NCBI GenBank assembly: GCA_004292605.1
Contig: RDXK01000106.1
Span: 1 to 34,760 of the forward strand
Source of the DNA: Bacteroidota bacterium
GTDB lineage: Bacteria; Bacteroidota; Bacteroidia; Chitinophagales; Chitinophagaceae
DNA: 34,760 bases
Direction of reading: 5' to 3'
A model generated the notes under the pieces. It was not told the origin of the DNA, made no database searches, and was given only the letters and a program-made list of their open reading frames with translations. Shown piece after piece: positions 33,001 through 34,760 of this stretch. The position numbers and the translations under genes were made by a program. The stretch's first letter is position 1. The number at the start of each line of letters is the position of its first letter.

Positions 33001-34104
33001 ATGGAAAAAGTAGCCACTATTATACGCTGGTTAGTAGGTACGGTATTTATAGCATCGGGCTTGGTAAAAGCCAACGATCCGTTAGGACTTAGCTATAAAA
33101 TGCAGGAGTTTTTTGAAGTGTGGCACACACCTTTTTTAAACGCCTTCAGCTTACCCTTAGCCATAGGTATGAACACGGCAGAAATAGTAGCTGGTGTGGC
33201 TTTACTAGTACTTTGGCAGCCCAAAAAAATTATACAATTTTTACTACTGCTAACGGTGTTTTTTACTTTTTTAACTGGCTATGCCTACCTATCGGGCCAG
33301 TTTAAAAGTTGTGGTTGTTTTGGCGATTGTTTACCCCTTACACCGCTGGCAAGTTTTTTGAAAGATGTGGTTTTATTGATACTGCTTGGCCTACTTTTAA
33401 GCTGGTATAAAAACAGCCCTAATAAAGCAGCGAAATTACCTTTTTATACTACCCTATTGGCTGCTGCCGCTACGCTAGGGTTGCAGGCCTATACATTACG
33501 TTACTTGCCCATAGTAGATTGTTTACCGTACAAAGTGGGCAATAATATTGCAGAACAAATGAAGATACCTGCAGGTGCCATACCCGATAGTTTTGCAATC
33601 AGTTTTCAATACAAAAAGCAAGGCAAACTAGTAGAATTTGGTATGGATGATTTCCCCGCGGATTTTGATGACAGTATTTACACCTTTGTGAATAGGTACG
33701 ATAAGCTGATACGCAAAGGCACCGCCCAAGCTGCCATAGCCGATTTTGCTCTGTTGAGTTTACAGCGTACAGATACTACGGTGGCTATACTCAACCAACC
33801 GCAGCCGTATATATTGGTGTTAGTAAAGCAACCAGAAACACGTAGTAGCTGGATAGATAAAAATTTTATAGAGTTACAAAAAGTAGCCGCTACCAAAAAT
33901 ATACCGCTATTGGTGGTTACCCATCACCCGGAGGCGGTAGCCAAAGTATGGAATAAACCCAACCAAGTACTGATTGCTGATTATACGGTTTTAAAAACAT
34001 TTGGCCGAACCAACACCACATTTGTGTATATGCGTCAGGGAACTATTGTAGCTAAAACTAGTCAGCACCGTTTGGGAGCATTTCTAGAAGCTATTCAAAA
34101 CTAG
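33001..34104 (+). CDS. DoxX/MauE-like membrane protein with thioredoxin-like C-terminal region (BT_3928 family)
   Basis: 367 residues. Four membrane helices in the first 150 residues (RWLVGTVFIASGLVKANDP, NTAEIVAGVALLVL, LLLTVFFTFLTGYAYL, VVLLILLGLLLSW) form a DoxX/MauE-type domain. Between helices 3 and 4 is the cysteine motif SCGCFGDCLPL, typical of MauE-like proteins that handle thiol redox. A further helix near 150 precedes a periplasmic part, of which about 240-367 looks thioredoxin-like (PYILVLVKQPETRSSWIDKN, IPLLVVTHHPEAVAKVW, VLKTFGRTNTTFVYM) but has no CxxC. It is in operon with DUF1599. The tpiA gene that I recall as often following in Bacteroidota is not in the window. Function unknown; redox-linked membrane complex suspected. 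Confidence 0.87.
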   Translation: MEKVATIIRWLVGTVFIASGLVKANDPLGLSYKMQEFFEVWHTPFLNAFSLPLAIGMNTAEIVAGVALLVLWQPKKIIQFLLLLTVFFTFLTGYAYLSGQFKSCGCFGDCLPLTPLASFLKDVVLLILLGLLLSWYKNSPNKAAKLPFYTTLLAAAATLGLQAYTLRYLPIVDCLPYKVGNNIAEQMKIPAGAIPDSFAISFQYKKQGKLVEFGMDDFPADFDDSIYTFVNRYDKLIRKGTAQAAIADFALLSLQRTDTTVAILNQPQPYILVLVKQPETRSSWIDKNFIELQKVAATKNIPLLVVTHHPEAVAKVWNKPNQVLIADYTVLKTFGRTNTTFVYMRQGTIVAKTSQHRLGAFLEAIQN

Positions 34105-34369
34105 CCGTCATTTCGAGATTCTTCGCAAAGTGATGAACGAAAAATGTCATCAAAAGCAGGTAATACAAAACACAAAGGCCGCAAAGGAAACCGCAAAGTT
34201 CACGAAGTAAGCCGAAAGTGGCTGTTTCCTTCGGCCTTAAAAGAATGGCGTTAAGAAAATAATTTTTGGGAGCGTTAAAAATGAAAAACTGTTTGACCGC
34301 AGGGAGTTTTTTTCGTTTAGCGTACAAAAAATATTTTTAGCTACATTCTTTTACAGCCTTGATTTTTTG

Positions 34370-34395
34370 TTTCTTTTTTATCAAGAAAAAAGAAA
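34370..34395. repeat. Inverted repeat TTTCTTTTTT...AAAAAAGAAA
   Basis: Perfect 10-bp arms around a 6-base loop (ATCAAG). It could act as a bidirectional terminator of weak A/T type, or be part of a dispersed element. Confidence 0.55.
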
Positions 34396-34650
34396 GGACG
34401 AAAAGCCTTCGATTCAGCAGATATCTCCCTCGTTACACGATGGTGGATATGACGAAAAATAAAACGTGAACAAACAACACAAACGAAACGCCATCTCCCT
34501 CCGTTGGAGGGATTAAGGGAGGTTTTACCACAACGTTCTGTAGAACCAGTCATGACAATAAAGCTAACACTACTACCCATTAACCCCAAAAGCAGGCCTT
34601 TTTGTTTAAATATTGAACAAATTAATTACACAAAAGGCATAAAATTTGGA

Positions 34651-34670
34651 AGTATGAAACTTTTCATACT
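34651..34670. promoter_or_regulatory. Perfect palindrome, putative operator
   Basis: AGTATGAAA-CT-TTTCATACT: 9-bp arms with a 2-bp spacer, 23 bp before ATG 34694. There is no T-tract, and the spacer is too small for an RNA hairpin loop. A dimeric regulator site is therefore more likely than a terminator. Confidence 0.45.
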
Positions 34671-34693
34671 AACTTTAAACAAAACACACATAC

Positions 34694-34760
34694 ATGCCTA
34701 CTCATCATCGCCCCCCCCCCCCCCCAAAAAAACTGGAAGGATAAACAACTTTTTTGTAAA
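34694..34760 (+). CDS. Possible 5' end of a gene with a 15-C tract, cut by the window end
   Basis: ATG 34694 followed by cct-act-cat-cat-cg, then 15 C and 7 A. As given, the frame encodes MPTHHRPPPPPKKLEG and hits TAA at 34742. With one C more or one fewer, the frame stays open to the window end. Either a homopolymer error or a slippage-prone (phase-variable) start is possible. No family can be named from so short a piece. Confidence 0.3.
34711..34725 (+). repeat. Poly-C tract (15 C) followed by 7 A
   Basis: By far the longest G/C homopolymer in the window, in otherwise AT-rich DNA. It lies 23-27 bp after a possible start codon's upstream palindrome and 17 bases into the possible reading frame. 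Confidence 0.9.

Larger units (their letters stand above)
34105..34693. other. Noncoding stretch with repeat-like sequence
   Basis: No gene seen. It includes the phrase CACAAAGGCCGCAAAGGAAA followed by CCGCAAAGTTCACGAAG (34171-34206, imperfect internal repeats), an AAGCCGAA...TTCGGCCTT pair near 34208-34238, a TTTCTTTTTT...AAAAAAGAAA hairpin (34370-34395) and a CTCCCTCC-gtt-GGAGGG / GGGAGG cluster near 34494-34523. These look like dispersed intergenic repeats common in Bacteroidota genomes (memory, not searched). The small open frames here have no domain. Confidence 0.5.

Noticed and set aside
34091-34589. Two minus-strand open frames of 78 and 82 codons
   Set aside because: They cover repeat-like DNA, show no domain, and the first overlaps the end of the DoxX gene.

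Overview
The window is AT-rich chromosomal DNA of a Bacteroidota bacterium, most likely from the Chitinophagaceae or a close relative. The evidence is the TAnnTTTG-type promoter boxes (including one placed exactly at the RNase P RNA start), Bacteroidota-restricted families (DUF6443 RHS proteins, DUF2027/Smr, tandem DUF1599, BT_3928-like DoxX, choice-of-anchor I lipoprotein) and the general scarcity of Shine-Dalgarno sites. The genus is inference and is not claimed.

Region 1 (1-12500) is an accessory island. A polymorphic-toxin locus sits at 1120-11693: an exported coiled-coil/beta-barrel protein, an RHS protein with an SpvB-like N-terminus and no toxin tip, a small exported protein, a DUF6443/RHS-core protein with a variable C-terminal tip, and directly behind it a five-helix membrane protein that looks like the immunity protein. 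Both flanks hold palindromic repeats of the same families in the same orientation (families A and B). The left flank also has the tail of an IS110-type transposase. The right flank has the broken start of an IS200-like (Y1/RAYT) transposase and a further palindromic element. Synonymous codon choice changes inside both RHS genes, suggesting they are mosaics.

Region 2 (12500-22400) is mostly core genome: a flippase-like membrane protein overlapping a heptose-1-phosphate adenylyltransferase, polyphosphate kinase and exopolyphosphatase in tandem, a lysine/alanine-dehydrogenase-like oxidoreductase, the Fe-S co-chaperone HscB, tRNA-Leu(CAA) with its own terminator, a choice-of-anchor I lipoprotein, a Dph6-like ATP pyrophosphatase and an MFS transporter.

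Region 3 (22400-34104) holds aspS with a small membrane protein, an esterase lipoprotein overlapping an ElaA-type acetyltransferase, a large exported TolB-propeller/amidohydrolase, a DUF2027-Smr protein, rnpB, and the folP / DUF1599 / DoxX cluster. Genes on opposite strands are packed tightly and some overlap at their ends.

Region 4 (34105-34760) is a noncoding stretch of dispersed-repeat-like sequence. It ends with a perfect 20-bp palindrome and a 15-base C tract followed by seven A, just inside a possible new reading frame cut by the window end. This is a candidate for phase variation.
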